Shown here piece after piece: positions 1 through 10,088 of a stretch of 64,000 nucleotides of DNA. The notes beneath the pieces were generated by a model. That model had not been told where the DNA came from, did not search any database, and saw only the letters and a program-made list of their open reading frames with translations. The translations under genes were made by a program, and so were the position numbers. Position 1 is the stretch's first letter, and each line of letters opens with the position of its first letter. Source of the DNA: Ancylobacter sp. SL191. Lineage in GTDB: Bacteria > Pseudomonadota > Alphaproteobacteria > Rhizobiales > Xanthobacteraceae. Location: the NCBI RefSeq assembly GCF_026625645.1, contig NZ_CP113056.1, forward strand, positions 3,881,001 to 3,945,000, in the 5' to 3' direction.

Positions 1-811
<811 letters not shown>

Positions 812-931
812 CGCTTTTCTCCTCTCCCGCGCGGGTTCAAGGCCCGCGGGTCAGGCCAACACTTCAAGCAGGCACCGTGCTGCAGCACCTGTACGCACGA
901 TCACGCCACGCGGACGTGGCGCCACATAACC

Positions 932-2101
932 TCACGCCGCGGCGCGGCGACGCAAAAGACCCGGCAACACCCGGCGGAACACGCCGAGCGCCCGGTCGAC
1001 ATCCTCATCCCCGCTCGACCAGCCGAAGGACAGCCGGAAGGCAGACCGCGCGATCCGCTCGGGCACGCCCATGGCCGTCAGCACATGGGAGGTCGCCACC
1101 TTGCCCGACGAGCACGCCGCACCCGCGCTGACCGAAAGGCCCGCGAGATCGAGCGCGATCACGATGGTCTCGGCCGGCACGCCCGGAAGCGACAGGCTCG
1201 AGGTGTTGGGCAGGCGATCGACATCGCCGACGAGCAGAACGAGCTCGGGAAACACGCTCCTTAGAGCGTCTTCAAGCCTTTCGCGCAAGGCGTGGATGCG
1301 CCTTTGTTCGCTCTCCACAGCCGCCGCCGCGCTTTCCGCCGCAGCGCCAAAGGCCGCGATGGCGGGAATGTTCTCGCTGCCCGCCCGCCGTCCGCGCTCC
1401 TGCCCGCCACCGCCGAAGACCGGGGCGGGACGCAGATCCGGGTCGGCCATAATGAGCGCGCCGCCCCCCGGCGCCCCACCGAGCTTGTGAGCGGAGATCG
1501 AGATGAGGTCGGCGCCCAGCGCCGGCAGCGACACGGGGATGCGCCCCGCCGCCTGCACCGCATCGGTATGCACCAGCCCGCCCACGGCATGGACGCGGCG
1601 CGCCACCTCGGCCACCGGCTGGATCACGCCAGTCTCGTTATTGGCGAGCATGACCGAAGCCAACACGCGCCGCCCCTCGGCCTGATGGCGCTCCAGCGCC
1701 GCCTCCAGCGTCTCCAGCCGCAGCCGGCCGCGATTGTCGACCGGCAGAATTTCCACATTGTCCGGCGCGAAACGATGGCCGCGCAGCACGGCAGCATGTT
1801 CCACCGCGGTGGTCAGCAGCACGTCGCAGGTCAGCGGCACCTCGCCCCGCTGGAAATCAGGCGTCAGCGCCAGCGTGTCCGCCTCAGTGCCGCCCGCCGT
1901 GAACACCACGCCACGCGGATCCGCCCCGACCAGCCCCGCCACGCGCAGCCGCGCCGTCTCCAGCGCGGCACGCGAGGCTCGGCCCTCACTGTGCACGGAC
2001 GAGCCGTTGCCGGTCGCGTCGAGCGCGTCCAGCAGCGCGGCCCGCGCCTCGGGGCGCACCGGCGAGGTGGCGTTGTGATCGAGATAAGTGCGTTCGCTCA
2101 T
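932..2101 (-). CDS. Cysteine desulfurase (NifS/IscS-like class V aminotransferase) of the suf cluster
   Basis: PLP enzyme that removes sulfur from cysteine and hands the persulfide to the Fe-S scaffold. The 389-residue protein has the expected layout: N-terminal YLDHNATSPV, the PLP lysine in SAHKLGG (about K206), and the active-site cysteine in GAACSSGK (about C330), whose short flexible loop resembles NifS/IscS rather than SufS. An upstream extension to 2158 is open, but the ATG at 2101 (MSERTYLDHNA) fits family members, which start just before the YLDHNAT motif. It directly precedes sufB; in Hyphomicrobiales a desulfurase of this type commonly heads the suf operon. The gene name is left open because several names are used for this position. 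Confidence 0.9.
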   Translation of the reverse strand: MSERTYLDHNATSPVRPEARAALLDALDATGNGSSVHSEGRASRAALETARLRVAGLVGADPRGVVFTAGGTEADTLALTPDFQRGEVPLTCDVLLTTAVEHAAVLRGHRFAPDNVEILPVDNRGRLRLETLEAALERHQAEGRRVLASVMLANNETGVIQPVAEVARRVHAVGGLVHTDAVQAAGRIPVSLPALGADLISISAHKLGGAPGGGALIMADPDLRPAPVFGGGGQERGRRAGSENIPAIAAFGAAAESAAAAVESEQRRIHALRERLEDALRSVFPELVLLVGDVDRLPNTSSLSLPGVPAETIVIALDLAGLSVSAGAACSSGKVATSHVLTAMGVPERIARSAFRLSFGWSSGDEDVDRALGVFRRVLPGLLRRRAAA

Positions 2102-2442
2102 GATGTCCGTGGGCTCGACGTCTCTAGCTCCGTCACTATATAGGTCGGCAACGCCCAATCCGCCCGCCCTTTTGCGCGAAGTGCTTGCAAATTAAGGCCG
2201 CGTCCTTCATAGGTTGACACCCGTCCTCTTCGAAGGGATGCCCGGACGCTAAGATTGTAAGCGTCGCCGCTGCAACCCGACGTAGAATATTAGAATTATT
2301 CTAATAAGTTAGGGTTTGCACCCCGTGTCGTCAAGGCGCCGGCGGTAGATTGCGGTCCAGAAGGACGGCGGGCACCCCAACGGACGCCTTCCTCCCACGG
2401 ACGTCACTCTTCCCGGCACCGCATCCCAAGGTTACGAGCTTC
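2102..2442. other. Divergent intergenic region between suf operon and hydrolase gene
   Basis: 341 bp without a convincing gene. It carries the Irr-like palindrome at 2289-2305 and must hold the promoters of the leftward suf genes and probably of the rightward hydrolase gene. The local sequence around 2280-2310 is much more AT-rich than its surroundings. I could not place -35/-10 boxes with confidence on either strand. Confidence 0.6.
2289..2305. promoter_or_regulatory. Irr box / iron control element-like palindrome
   Basis: ATTAGAATTATTCTAAT is a perfect 8-bp inverted repeat around one central base. It fits the alphaproteobacterial Irr-box pattern TTAGAA-N3-TTCTAA. It sits 188 bp upstream of the cysteine desulfurase start on one side and 138 bp upstream of the hydrolase start on the other. 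Suf operons of Hyphomicrobiales are known members of Irr/RirA regulons, so iron-responsive control of suf is the likely role. Binding itself is inference. Confidence 0.62.
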
Positions 2443-3108
2443 ATGCCCGAGGTCATCTTCACCGGCGAGAAGGGGCGGCTGGAAGGCCGTTACCAGCCGG
2501 CCAAGACACGTCACGCGCCGATCGCCATCATCCTGCACCCGCACCCGCAGTTCGGGGGCACGATGAACAACCCGGTCGTCTACAACCTCTATTACCAGTT
2601 CGTGAACCGGGGCTTCTCCACGCTGCGCTTCAACTTCCGCGGCGTCGGGCGCAGCCAGGGCTCGTTCGACCACGGCCAGGGCGAGCTCGCCGATGCCGCC
2701 GCCGCGCTCGACTGGGCGCAGTCGATCAACCCGGATGCGCGGGCCTGCTGGATCGCCGGCTTCTCTTTCGGCGCCTGGATCGGCATGCAGCTGCTGATGC
2801 GCCGCCCGGAGGTCGAGGGCTTCATCTCCATCGCTGCCCCGGCGAACCTCTATGACTTCTCGTTCCTGGCGCCCTGCCCGTCCTCGGGCCTGTTCGTCCA
2901 TGGCGACAAGGATGCGGTCGTGCCTTTCTCGGCGGTCACCGGCCTCGTCGAGAAGCTGAAGACGCAGAAGGGCATCGTCATCGAGCAGCAGACGGTGGCG
3001 GACGCCAACCACTTCTTCGATGGCAAGACCGAAGACCTCATGGAAGTCGTCGGCACCTATCTCGACAAGCGCCTGCCCGATACGGCGAAGAAGACCAGCG
3101 CCGCCTGA
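2443..3108 (+). CDS. Alpha/beta hydrolase, dienelactone-hydrolase-like
   Basis: 221-residue cytosolic alpha/beta hydrolase; substrate unknown. The nucleophile elbow is GFSFGAW with S108, the acid is in HGDKDAVVPF (D157), and the base is H190 in DANHFF. ILHPHPQFGGTMNN near residue 30 is a strongly conserved block in a family of single-domain hydrolases common in Alphaproteobacteria. The frame stays open up to a TTG at 2350, but the ATG at 2443 (MPEVIFTG) is where homologues start and AAGG lies about 12 bases upstream. It stands alone, followed by a strong terminator. No signal peptide is seen. Confidence 0.85.
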   Translation: MPEVIFTGEKGRLEGRYQPAKTRHAPIAIILHPHPQFGGTMNNPVVYNLYYQFVNRGFSTLRFNFRGVGRSQGSFDHGQGELADAAAALDWAQSINPDARACWIAGFSFGAWIGMQLLMRRPEVEGFISIAAPANLYDFSFLAPCPSSGLFVHGDKDAVVPFSAVTGLVEKLKTQKGIVIEQQTVADANHFFDGKTEDLMEVVGTYLDKRLPDTAKKTSAA

Positions 3109-3128
3109 GCGCGCGCGCCTGACATGCA

Positions 3129-3156
3129 AAAGCCCGGCTCACGGCCGGGCTTTTTT
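3129..3156 (+). terminator. Rho-independent terminator of the hydrolase gene
   Basis: Perfect stem AGCCCGGC / GCCGGGCT (3131-3138 with 3144-3151), five-base loop, followed by a run of T. It lies 20 bp after the hydrolase stop; AAAA before the stem means it could also work leftward for the small gene at 3201-3566. Confidence 0.9.
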
Positions 3157-3200
3157 ATTGGGCAGGTTCGTGAAGGCGGCCGGCGGCGCCGGCCGGCCGA

Positions 3201-3566
3201 TCAGTTCAGCACCAGCCGCGACGGGTTGCTCACGACCAGTTCGTCACCACGACGGGCGATCTCGACGAGGCTGGCGGTCGCGCCTTCCGCGCCGGGAACG
3301 GAGAAGCTAACGGCCTGCTCCGGCTGCAGGGTGGCACCGACACGGATCGGCGCACCGCCGCCGACGCTCAGCGTCGCCACGACATGGTAGCCGTCGGACT
3401 GCGGGGTGTAATAAGCGACGCCGCGCACATAGCCGATATTGATCGTCTGGGCGGTGGCCGGACGCAGGCCACCCTTTTCGGCGGCGCGGACAGGGGCGAT
3501 GACGGCGACCGCGACGAGGCCCGCGGCGACGGCCAAGGGGAGGATATCACGCGAAAGATTGCGCAT
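3201..3566 (-). CDS. Small exported protein of unknown function
   Basis: 121 residues. The N-terminus MRNLSRDILPLAVAAGLVAV continues into IAPVRA-AEK and looks like a Sec signal peptide with cleavage near residue 29, giving a mature periplasmic protein of about 92 residues. The mature part has alternating strands (VVATLSVGGGAPIRVGATL) suggestive of a small beta fold, and no cysteine. I do not recognise the family. Gene-like codon use and the hydrolase terminator just beyond its 3' end support it as real. Its neighbours give no functional hint. Confidence 0.7.
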   Translation of the reverse strand: MRNLSRDILPLAVAAGLVAVAVIAPVRAAEKGGLRPATAQTINIGYVRGVAYYTPQSDGYHVVATLSVGGGAPIRVGATLQPEQAVSFSVPGAEGATASLVEIARRGDELVVSNPSRLVLN

Positions 3567-3754
3567 CTCGATTGCTCCAAGTTTCTGTCCAGGCGTTTTG
3601 ATCAGAAGCTGCCTGCCTGGCGAGCCGGACTTCCGGGAGCCCTCAAGATACGCAAAATATTGTGCGCCGCATCATACGTTTGCGCATCGCACCATTGCGT
3701 TTAAGGAATACTGCGACGATTCGATGTCATATTCAGATTTTCTGAATAACAGAT

Positions 3755-4909
3755 TCAGTTTTGCTGTGCCGGGGGCGCCAGCACCACCCCACCGGTCAAC
3801 GCATGCGGCACGCCGGTCGTGGTCGGGAAACTCAGCGGCAGGCCCTTCAGCGCCCGCACCGCCAGAAAGGCGAAAGCCTGCGCCTCCAGCGCGTCGACCG
3901 ACCAGCCGACGGTCTCCGCGCTCACCACCTCCATCTCCAGCCGGAATCTGAGCATGGCCAGAAGCGTCGGATTATGCGCCCCGCCGCCAGCGACGATCAG
4001 GCGGGTGGGCCGCGCCGGCAGGAACGGCAGCACCGCGCGGCAGGCCTCGGCGCTCAACGCGGTGAGCGTCGCCGCCCCGTCCGCCGTGCTCATCGCGTCG
4101 AGGCCGCCATGCTCGGCCACCCAGGCGCGGAAATCGTTGCGGTCCAGCGACTTCGGCGTCGGGCGGTGAAAGAACGGGTGCGCCATCAAGCGCGCCACCG
4201 CTTCCTCGTCCACACGTCCCCAGCCGGCAATGATGCCGTCCTCGTCGAAGGGCAGGTCCGTGCGGGCCTTAATGAAATCATCGATCAGCGCATTGGCCGG
4301 GCCGGTGTCGCAGGCAATCGGATCGCGCATGCCGTCGATATAGGTAACGTTCGCCACCCCGCCGAGGTTGAGCACCAGCAAGGGCTTGGGCGGCCCGAGC
4401 CCGCGGGCAAGCGCCCGGTGATAGACCGGCACCAGCGGCGCCCCCTGCCCGCCAGCCGCGACATCGGCGGCGCGCATGTCATAGACCAGCGTCGCTCCCG
4501 CGCCGGTCGTCATCGTCTGCAGCGCCCGCGCCAGCGCGGGACCGTCGCCGAGCTGCACCGTCAGCCGGTTCTCCGGCCGGTGAAGCACCGTCTGGCCATG
4601 ATAGCCGATGACGTCGACATCCCGGTAGGCGGGGAATTCCTTGAAGAAGCTGGCGAGCGCCTGGCCATGGCGCTCCGTCGACAGCCGCTCCGCCCGGGCG
4701 AGAATGCCGGGCCGGGCATGGCGGTCCGTCATCTCCCGTGCATCGGCGAGGGCACGGAACAGCAGGTCGCGAATCTCCGGTTCGTAAGGGTAGGTTCGCC
4801 CCGGCCCGAGCAGGTCGACACTCTCGCCGTCAGTTTCGATCAGCGCCACGTCGATCCCGTCGAGCGAGGTGCCGCTCATCAGCCCGATCGCTTTCAACGG
4901 CCGATCCAT
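3755..4909 (-). CDS. anmK: Anhydro-N-acetylmuramic acid kinase
   Basis: AnmK phosphorylates and opens 1,6-anhydro-MurNAc released by lytic transglycosylases, giving MurNAc-6-phosphate for murein recycling. The 384-residue protein starts MDRPLKAIGLMSGTSLDGID, the family's ATP/phosphate-binding start, and contains GPANALIDDFI and the glycine-rich LIVAGGGAHNP block near the C-terminus. Length is normal. It is divergent from tyrS with 86 bp between the starts. A 6-bp inverted repeat ATTCAG/CTGAAT (3731-3747) lies just beyond the stop codon. The window also holds an amidase and MltG, which act earlier in the same wall-turnover cycle. Confidence 0.95.
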   Translation of the reverse strand: MDRPLKAIGLMSGTSLDGIDVALIETDGESVDLLGPGRTYPYEPEIRDLLFRALADAREMTDRHARPGILARAERLSTERHGQALASFFKEFPAYRDVDVIGYHGQTVLHRPENRLTVQLGDGPALARALQTMTTGAGATLVYDMRAADVAAGGQGAPLVPVYHRALARGLGPPKPLLVLNLGGVANVTYIDGMRDPIACDTGPANALIDDFIKARTDLPFDEDGIIAGWGRVDEEAVARLMAHPFFHRPTPKSLDRNDFRAWVAEHGGLDAMSTADGAATLTALSAEACRAVLPFLPARPTRLIVAGGGAHNPTLLAMLRFRLEMEVVSAETVGWSVDALEAQAFAFLAVRALKGLPLSFPTTTGVPHALTGGVVLAPPAQQN

Positions 4910-4995
4910 ATGATTCCCTCGGGGTGCTTTCGCTGCGCGAAGCTGTTAAATCACCCGCCCGTTCCTAAGATCGCGTTGATGCCGGCAGGCCGAAG

Positions 4996-6252
4996 ATGAG
5001 CAAGTTCCGATCCGATTTCCTCCGCACCCTCGACGAGCGCGGCTTCATCCACCAGATATCGGATGAGGCGGGGCTCGACGCTCTCTTCGCGACGGAAACC
5101 GTCACCGCCTATATCGGCTTCGACCCGACGGCGCCAAGCCTGCATGCGGGCGGCCTCATCCAGATCATGATGCTGCACTGGATGCAGGCGACCGGCCACC
5201 GCCCGCTCTCGCTGATGGGCGGCGGCACCGGCATGGTCGGCGATCCGTCCTTCAAGGAGGAAGCCCGCAAGCTCATGACGGTGGAAACGATCGAGGACAA
5301 CATCGCCTCGATCAAGCGCGTCTTCTCGAACTACCTCACCTATGGTGAGGGCCCGACCGGCGCGCTGATGGTCAACAACGCCGAGTGGCTGCGCGGGCTG
5401 AACTACCTCGAATTCCTGCGCGATGTCGGCCGGCATTTCTCGGTCAACCGCATGCTGTCCTTCGACAGCGTGAAGACCCGGCTGGAGCGCGAGCAGTCGC
5501 TCTCCTTCCTCGAATTCAACTACATGATCCTGCAGGCCTATGACTTCGTCGAGCTGGCCCAGCGTTACGACTGCCGGCTGCAGATGGGCGGCTCCGACCA
5601 GTGGGGCAACATCATCAACGGCATCGACCTCGGCCACCGCATGGGCACCAAGCAGCTCTACGCGCTGACCTCGCCGCTGCTCACCACCGCGTCCGGCGCC
5701 AAGATGGGCAAGTCGGTGAACGGGGCGGTGTGGCTGAACGCCGACATGCTCGGCCCCTATGAATTCTGGCAGTACTGGCGCAACACCGAGGACGCGGATG
5801 TCTCGCGCTTCCTCAAGCTCTACACCACACTGCCGATGGACGAGATCGCCCGGCTCTCCGCCGTGGCCGGCTCGGAGATCAACGAGGTCAAGAAGATCCT
5901 CGCCACCGAGGTGACCGCCATGCTGCACGGCCGCGCGGCGGCGCTGGCAGCGGCAGAGACGGCGCGCAAGACCTTCGAGGAAGGCGCGATTTCCGAAGAC
6001 CTGCCCACGGTCGAAGTGCCGGCCGCCGAGCTGGAAGCCGGCATCGGCGTTCTCGCCGCCTTCGCGGAAAAGGCTGCTCTCGTCGCCTCCAATGGCGAGG
6101 CGCGCCGGCAGGTGAAGGGCGGCGGGCTCAAGGTGAACGACGCGACCGTCACCGACGACAAGGCGGTGCTGACCGCGCGCGACCTGTCGCCCGAAGGCGT
6201 CATCAAGCTGTCCTTCGGCAAGAAGAAGCACGTCCTGCTGAAGCCGGTCTGA
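4996..6252 (+). CDS. tyrS: Tyrosyl-tRNA synthetase
   Basis: Class I aminoacyl-tRNA synthetase charging tRNA-Tyr. The 418-residue protein carries the HIGH-equivalent in [13 protein letters not shown] (about residues 39-51) and the KMSKS-equivalent KMGKS (about 236-240), plus the tyrosine-pocket segment [11 protein letters not shown]. The C-terminal 80 residues ([16 protein letters not shown]) are an S4 RNA-binding domain. The ATG at 4996 has a modest AGG ribosome site. It is monocistronic: divergent from anmK and followed by a palindromic repeat element before the convergent AsmA-like gene. Confidence 0.97.
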   Translation: MSKFRSDFLRTLDERGFIHQISDEAGLDALFATETVTAYIGFDPTAPSLHAGGLIQIMMLHWMQATGHRPLSLMGGGTGMVGDPSFKEEARKLMTVETIEDNIASIKRVFSNYLTYGEGPTGALMVNNAEWLRGLNYLEFLRDVGRHFSVNRMLSFDSVKTRLEREQSLSFLEFNYMILQAYDFVELAQRYDCRLQMGGSDQWGNIINGIDLGHRMGTKQLYALTSPLLTTASGAKMGKSVNGAVWLNADMLGPYEFWQYWRNTEDADVSRFLKLYTTLPMDEIARLSAVAGSEINEVKKILATEVTAMLHGRAAALAAAETARKTFEEGAISEDLPTVEVPAAELEAGIGVLAAFAEKAALVASNGEARRQVKGGGLKVNDATVTDDKAVLTARDLSPEGVIKLSFGKKKHVLLKPV

Positions 6253-6262
6253 GGCGCGGTCG

Positions 6263-6352
6263 CGTCATCCCGGACGGCCGCAGGCCGATCCGGGATCGTA
6301 CCCTCGACAACAACGATCCCGGCTCTCCGCTTCGCTACGGCCGGGATGACGC
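6263..6352. repeat. REP-like palindromic element, copy 1
   Basis: About 90 bp with ends CGTCATCCCGG and CCGGGATGACG as an inverted repeat, and inner arms GATCCGGGATCG and CGATCCCGG. It fills the gap between the convergent tyrS and AsmA-like genes. The same element, with the same inner blocks, recurs at 40304-40401 (inverted) and 60823-60960. The dyad can form a long hairpin on either strand. Confidence 0.85.
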
Positions 6353-6378
6353 ATCACAATCATGGCTGCTGGAACGAC

Positions 6379-9300
6379 CTACCGCGACGGAATCACTGCC
6401 GGCGGTGTCGGATCCGGCGCCTGGCGGTACTCGAAGATCTTGCGCAGGAAGCCGGGCGCGACGGCGGAAATCGGATTGAGCCGCAGCGTCGGGCCGGAGA
6501 GCGGACCGACGATCTCATAGGTGACGCCGACCAGCCCCTCATTCGGTCCGCCGCCGAGGAAAAAGCCGAGCACCGGCACGCGGCTGAACAGATTGTTCAG
6601 CCCATAGGCCGGCACATAAGTACCCCGGATGGCCATACGGTCGGCTGCGAAGTCCATGTTGCCGTCGAAAGTCGAGCCGATGGACGGCCCCCAGATCGCA
6701 CCATCCTTGATATCGAGCACCTCGGCGGTGCGCACGAAATCGACCTGCAGCTTGCGGAACACGATGGCGCCGCCTGGCGTCAGCTTGCCGTCGCGCTGCG
6801 CGGCAGGCGCAGCGGCGATCAGCCGGTCGAGCCCGGATTCACCGCGAATGATGAAGTCGCGCATATTGACGACGCCCGCCTGCGCGGCACCGTCGCCGCG
6901 CGGCGCATCGACCTCGATCCACAGATCGCCGCCATAGATGCGCGGGTAGAGGTTGATGAAGCGCAGCAGCGCGCCAGCGTCATTGGTGGTGACGCGCAGC
7001 AGCGGGCGGCCACGGTCACGCGCCACGAGTTCGCCATTCACCCCGCCCTCACGACCGACGAGCCCCCCGAGCGAGAAGGCGCGCAGGTCGCCATTGCGAC
7101 GCGAGAGCTTGAGCACGGCTTGCCGCATGGTCTCGCCATTATTGCCGACGACCACGCCGAGATTGACGTCGAGATCGACATCGGTCGGCTTCTCGTTCTG
7201 GCGGCCGGCGACCGGCGCTTCCATCAGGCTCTTGAGGAAGGCGCGGGCCTCGATCACCTCGCCGCGCACGGTGATCTTCATCGTCCCGTCGGCGCTTTCC
7301 GCCTTCACGCTGGCCTTGTCGCCATCGGAGAGCTGGAAGGTGGGCAGGTTGGCGCTGGTGAAAGCGGCCTTGGAATCGAGTTCAACCGTGCCGCGAATAT
7401 TGACGCCCTGGCCGGTCACCACGAGATCGTCGAGCCGGGTGCCGCGCGCGGTGAGCGTCGCCTTCGCGGTGAGCCGCGCCGCCTTGCCGGCGGGTTTCGA
7501 CCAGCCGGGCACCAGTTCGGCGAGGCGAGCGCCGGTGAGATCGAGATCGACATCCACCGACTTGCTCTTGGCGCCGATGCTGCCGGACAGCTTCACCCCC
7601 ACCGTGCCCGACAGGCCGCCGAGATCGAGATCCAGCCGCTTGCGCGCGGCATCGTCGAGATTGGCGGCGAGGCTGAAGGTCGCGTCGCCCTGGCTGGGGC
7701 GTGAATATTCAAAGCTCGTCGGCGCCCCGCCGATCTTGCCGTCACCGCGCACCACCGTCTGCACCGGGGTGACGAAGAGCTTGACCGTTCCGTCCTCGAG
7801 CTTCTGGTCCATGACGACCTTCTCGGCACCGAAATCGGTCAGCTTGGCGTCGAAGGCGTAATCGACATCGGCCGGCGTGATCTTCTCGGAGAGGCGGACA
7901 TTCACCTGCGCCGTGCTGGAGATCGTGCCCTGGATGGTCGCGGGATCGAGCCGCTCCTCGACGGGGACGTAGAGCGGCGACAGGTTCGCCAGTTCCACCG
8001 CGGCGGCGGCCGGACCGTCGAGCGAGAACTGCACCTTGGCGGCGGGCTTCGGCATTATCGTGTTCGGCACGTCGAACACGCCCTGCGCGATGGTCACGCG
8101 GCGGCCGGTGGGGCTTTCCATATAGGCGTTGGTTGCGGTCACCTGCGAGGCCTGCCCGGAGGCATGGACCGTGATGTCGGCGCCGCGCACAAGCGGCATG
8201 CTGGGCACCGCCGTGAACACGGCGTTGCTGCCGCTGATGGCGATGCTCATCCCGTCATCGGGGAGCGGGTTGTCCTTGTTGCCGATGGAAGAAAGCGGGG
8301 CGAGGAAAGAGATGGAGGCGGACTGGACGTCGCCGGACACCAGATTGTCGTAGACCCATTTGCGCACATCAGGCGCGGCGACCACCGGCCAGAGCCGCTT
8401 CAGCGACAAAGCGGACATGGGCGTTGCTACCATCTTGAGGCCCAGCGCCGGTTCGGCGCCGCCGAGATCGAGGCTACCGGCAAGGTCAATGCCACCCTTG
8501 GGCCCGCGTAGCACACCCGTGTCGATGGCGATCAGCTTCTTGGCCACGTCGAAGGACAAGGCGAGCTGCACATTATCGAGGATGAAGGGCGGCTCCTTCT
8601 CGCCGACCCCGCCACCGGCGAAGCTGGCCTTGGCCTGGCTGATCTGCGCGCGCCAGATGCCGTCGCTGGTATCGGGCGGCGTGATGCTCGCCGCGAGACT
8701 CATGCCGAACGGCCCGGCCTGCGCGCTGAGATCATCCAGCACGATCTGCTTTTGCGCGCCATCCAGATGGAAGCCCAGCGCCGCCTCGTCGATCACCATG
8801 CGCCCGGCCGCATCCGCGCCGAGCTGGAGCTCGCCGGCGCCGGCGATCAGCTTGCCGCGCGCGCCGAGTACCGTGCCGGCGGCGTCGATATCGGCAGCGA
8901 AATCCACCGAGAGCGGCGAGGTCGCATGGATGCCGTCCGCCGCCTTGCCGGCCGCGATCAGCAGGTCGCGCGGGGCGAGATCGCGGACCGCCAGCGAGAC
9001 GGTGCGCTTGCCATTCGCCAGCGTGCCCATGAAGGCACGCGCGGACCACGGCCCGTCCGTTCCGCCCGACTTCATATCGAACGCCATCCCCCCGGCCTCG
9101 GCCCGCGAGACGCTGAGATCGATGTCGTTAAAGGTCCATTGCCGGCCACTCGCCTCGCTGCGAACAATGAGCGTGCCGTCCTTCAGGCCGATCTCATCGA
9201 GCGAGCCGCCATCAAGGCCGCCACGGTCGAAGCCGCGCGCCAGCGTGGCGAGCACCGGCAGGCGCAGCGGCAGCGGACCGGTGTCGACGACAGCCGCCAC

Positions 9301-9900
9301 CTCGGTGGCGGGAGCCGCCCCCCCGACGGGACCGGAAGCGGGAGCCGCCGGCATGGCGACCGACGGCGCTTCGATCGGCTTGGCGCCTTCGGTGGAAATG
9401 GCGACGGTGCCCTGCTGGTCGATGCGCACGGTGACGGTGACGCCGAGCAGATCGACCCGCTGCGGGCGCATCAGCCAGGGCAGGAGCGTGTCCTGCATCT
9501 CCACTTCGGCCTGCGGGGCGGTGGCGATGATCTCGCCGGCGGCATCGCGCACGATGATGTTGCTGGCGCGCAGCACCATGCCGCCATCCTCGGCCCGGTT
9601 GCCGGTGATGGCGCCGATCTGCACGCTCTGGCCGGGCGCGAGGCGCGCCTCCAGCGCACGCTCCACATAAGGCCGCGCCATGTCGAGGGTGAGCACGCCG
9701 AACAGGAACAGGGCATAGACCAGCCCGGCCATGAGCAGGGCGCCGACACCAACGCTACCTGCCGACCAGCCGCAGACGCGCAGCCAGCGGCGGCGCCGAC
9801 GCGACGGCGGTACCGCGCAGACTTTGGGGATGCGGCGCAGGCGCGGGCGTTTGCTCCCCGTGCGGCCTACGGCTTCCCTGCGCGTGGTGATTTCGTCCAT
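6379..9900 (-). CDS. Large AsmA-like / DUF3971 inner-membrane-anchored protein
   Basis: 1173 residues. A basic N-terminus (about residues 1-40, ending SRRRRRWLRVCG) leads into one hydrophobic segment (about 42-75), after which the protein is a very long, beta-rich periplasmic body typical of the AsmA/YhdP/TamB superfamily. Those proteins are thought to bridge inner and outer membranes and carry phospholipids. The C-terminal part (LGFFLGGGPNEGLVGVTYEI, then LRLNPISAVAPGFLRKIF) is the characteristic conserved end of the alphaproteobacterial DUF3971/AsmA_2 type. It is monocistronic; the start at 9900 is the first ATG. Assignment to superfamily is firm, the lipid-transport role is inferred. Confidence 0.85.
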   Translation of the reverse strand: MDEITTRREAVGRTGSKRPRLRRIPKVCAVPPSRRRRRWLRVCGWSAGSVGVGALLMAGLVYALFLFGVLTLDMARPYVERALEARLAPGQSVQIGAITGNRAEDGGMVLRASNIIVRDAAGEIIATAPQAEVEMQDTLLPWLMRPQRVDLLGVTVTVRIDQQGTVAISTEGAKPIEAPSVAMPAAPASGPVGGAAPATEVAAVVDTGPLPLRLPVLATLARGFDRGGLDGGSLDEIGLKDGTLIVRSEASGRQWTFNDIDLSVSRAEAGGMAFDMKSGGTDGPWSARAFMGTLANGKRTVSLAVRDLAPRDLLIAAGKAADGIHATSPLSVDFAADIDAAGTVLGARGKLIAGAGELQLGADAAGRMVIDEAALGFHLDGAQKQIVLDDLSAQAGPFGMSLAASITPPDTSDGIWRAQISQAKASFAGGGVGEKEPPFILDNVQLALSFDVAKKLIAIDTGVLRGPKGGIDLAGSLDLGGAEPALGLKMVATPMSALSLKRLWPVVAAPDVRKWVYDNLVSGDVQSASISFLAPLSSIGNKDNPLPDDGMSIAISGSNAVFTAVPSMPLVRGADITVHASGQASQVTATNAYMESPTGRRVTIAQGVFDVPNTIMPKPAAKVQFSLDGPAAAAVELANLSPLYVPVEERLDPATIQGTISSTAQVNVRLSEKITPADVDYAFDAKLTDFGAEKVVMDQKLEDGTVKLFVTPVQTVVRGDGKIGGAPTSFEYSRPSQGDATFSLAANLDDAARKRLDLDLGGLSGTVGVKLSGSIGAKSKSVDVDLDLTGARLAELVPGWSKPAGKAARLTAKATLTARGTRLDDLVVTGQGVNIRGTVELDSKAAFTSANLPTFQLSDGDKASVKAESADGTMKITVRGEVIEARAFLKSLMEAPVAGRQNEKPTDVDLDVNLGVVVGNNGETMRQAVLKLSRRNGDLRAFSLGGLVGREGGVNGELVARDRGRPLLRVTTNDAGALLRFINLYPRIYGGDLWIEVDAPRGDGAAQAGVVNMRDFIIRGESGLDRLIAAAPAAQRDGKLTPGGAIVFRKLQVDFVRTAEVLDIKDGAIWGPSIGSTFDGNMDFAADRMAIRGTYVPAYGLNNLFSRVPVLGFFLGGGPNEGLVGVTYEIVGPLSGPTLRLNPISAVAPGFLRKIFEYRQAPDPTPPAVIPSR

Positions 9901-10088
9901 CTACCGCCCGAATCTCCAATCGCGGTATAATGCCCGCGCCCCGGCTCTATCGCGACATCCTGTCGGTAACTTGTCGGCTGTCCGATCCGCTTCCCACGCG
10001 GAGCCGTAAAAGCCAACCTGGCCGGGCGACCCGCCGCGACATCCGATGATGGGCGGCATCGCCGCAAAAGCTGACGAAAGGAAGGCAG

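Noticed and set aside
2350..2442. TTG start for the alpha/beta hydrolase
   Set aside because: The extra 31 residues have no family similarity, and the ATG at 2443 matches the conserved start.
9926..9931. Perfect TATAAT between the AsmA-like and peroxiredoxin genes
   Set aside because: No acceptable -35 at 16-18 bp on the plus strand; a lone hexamer is weak evidence.
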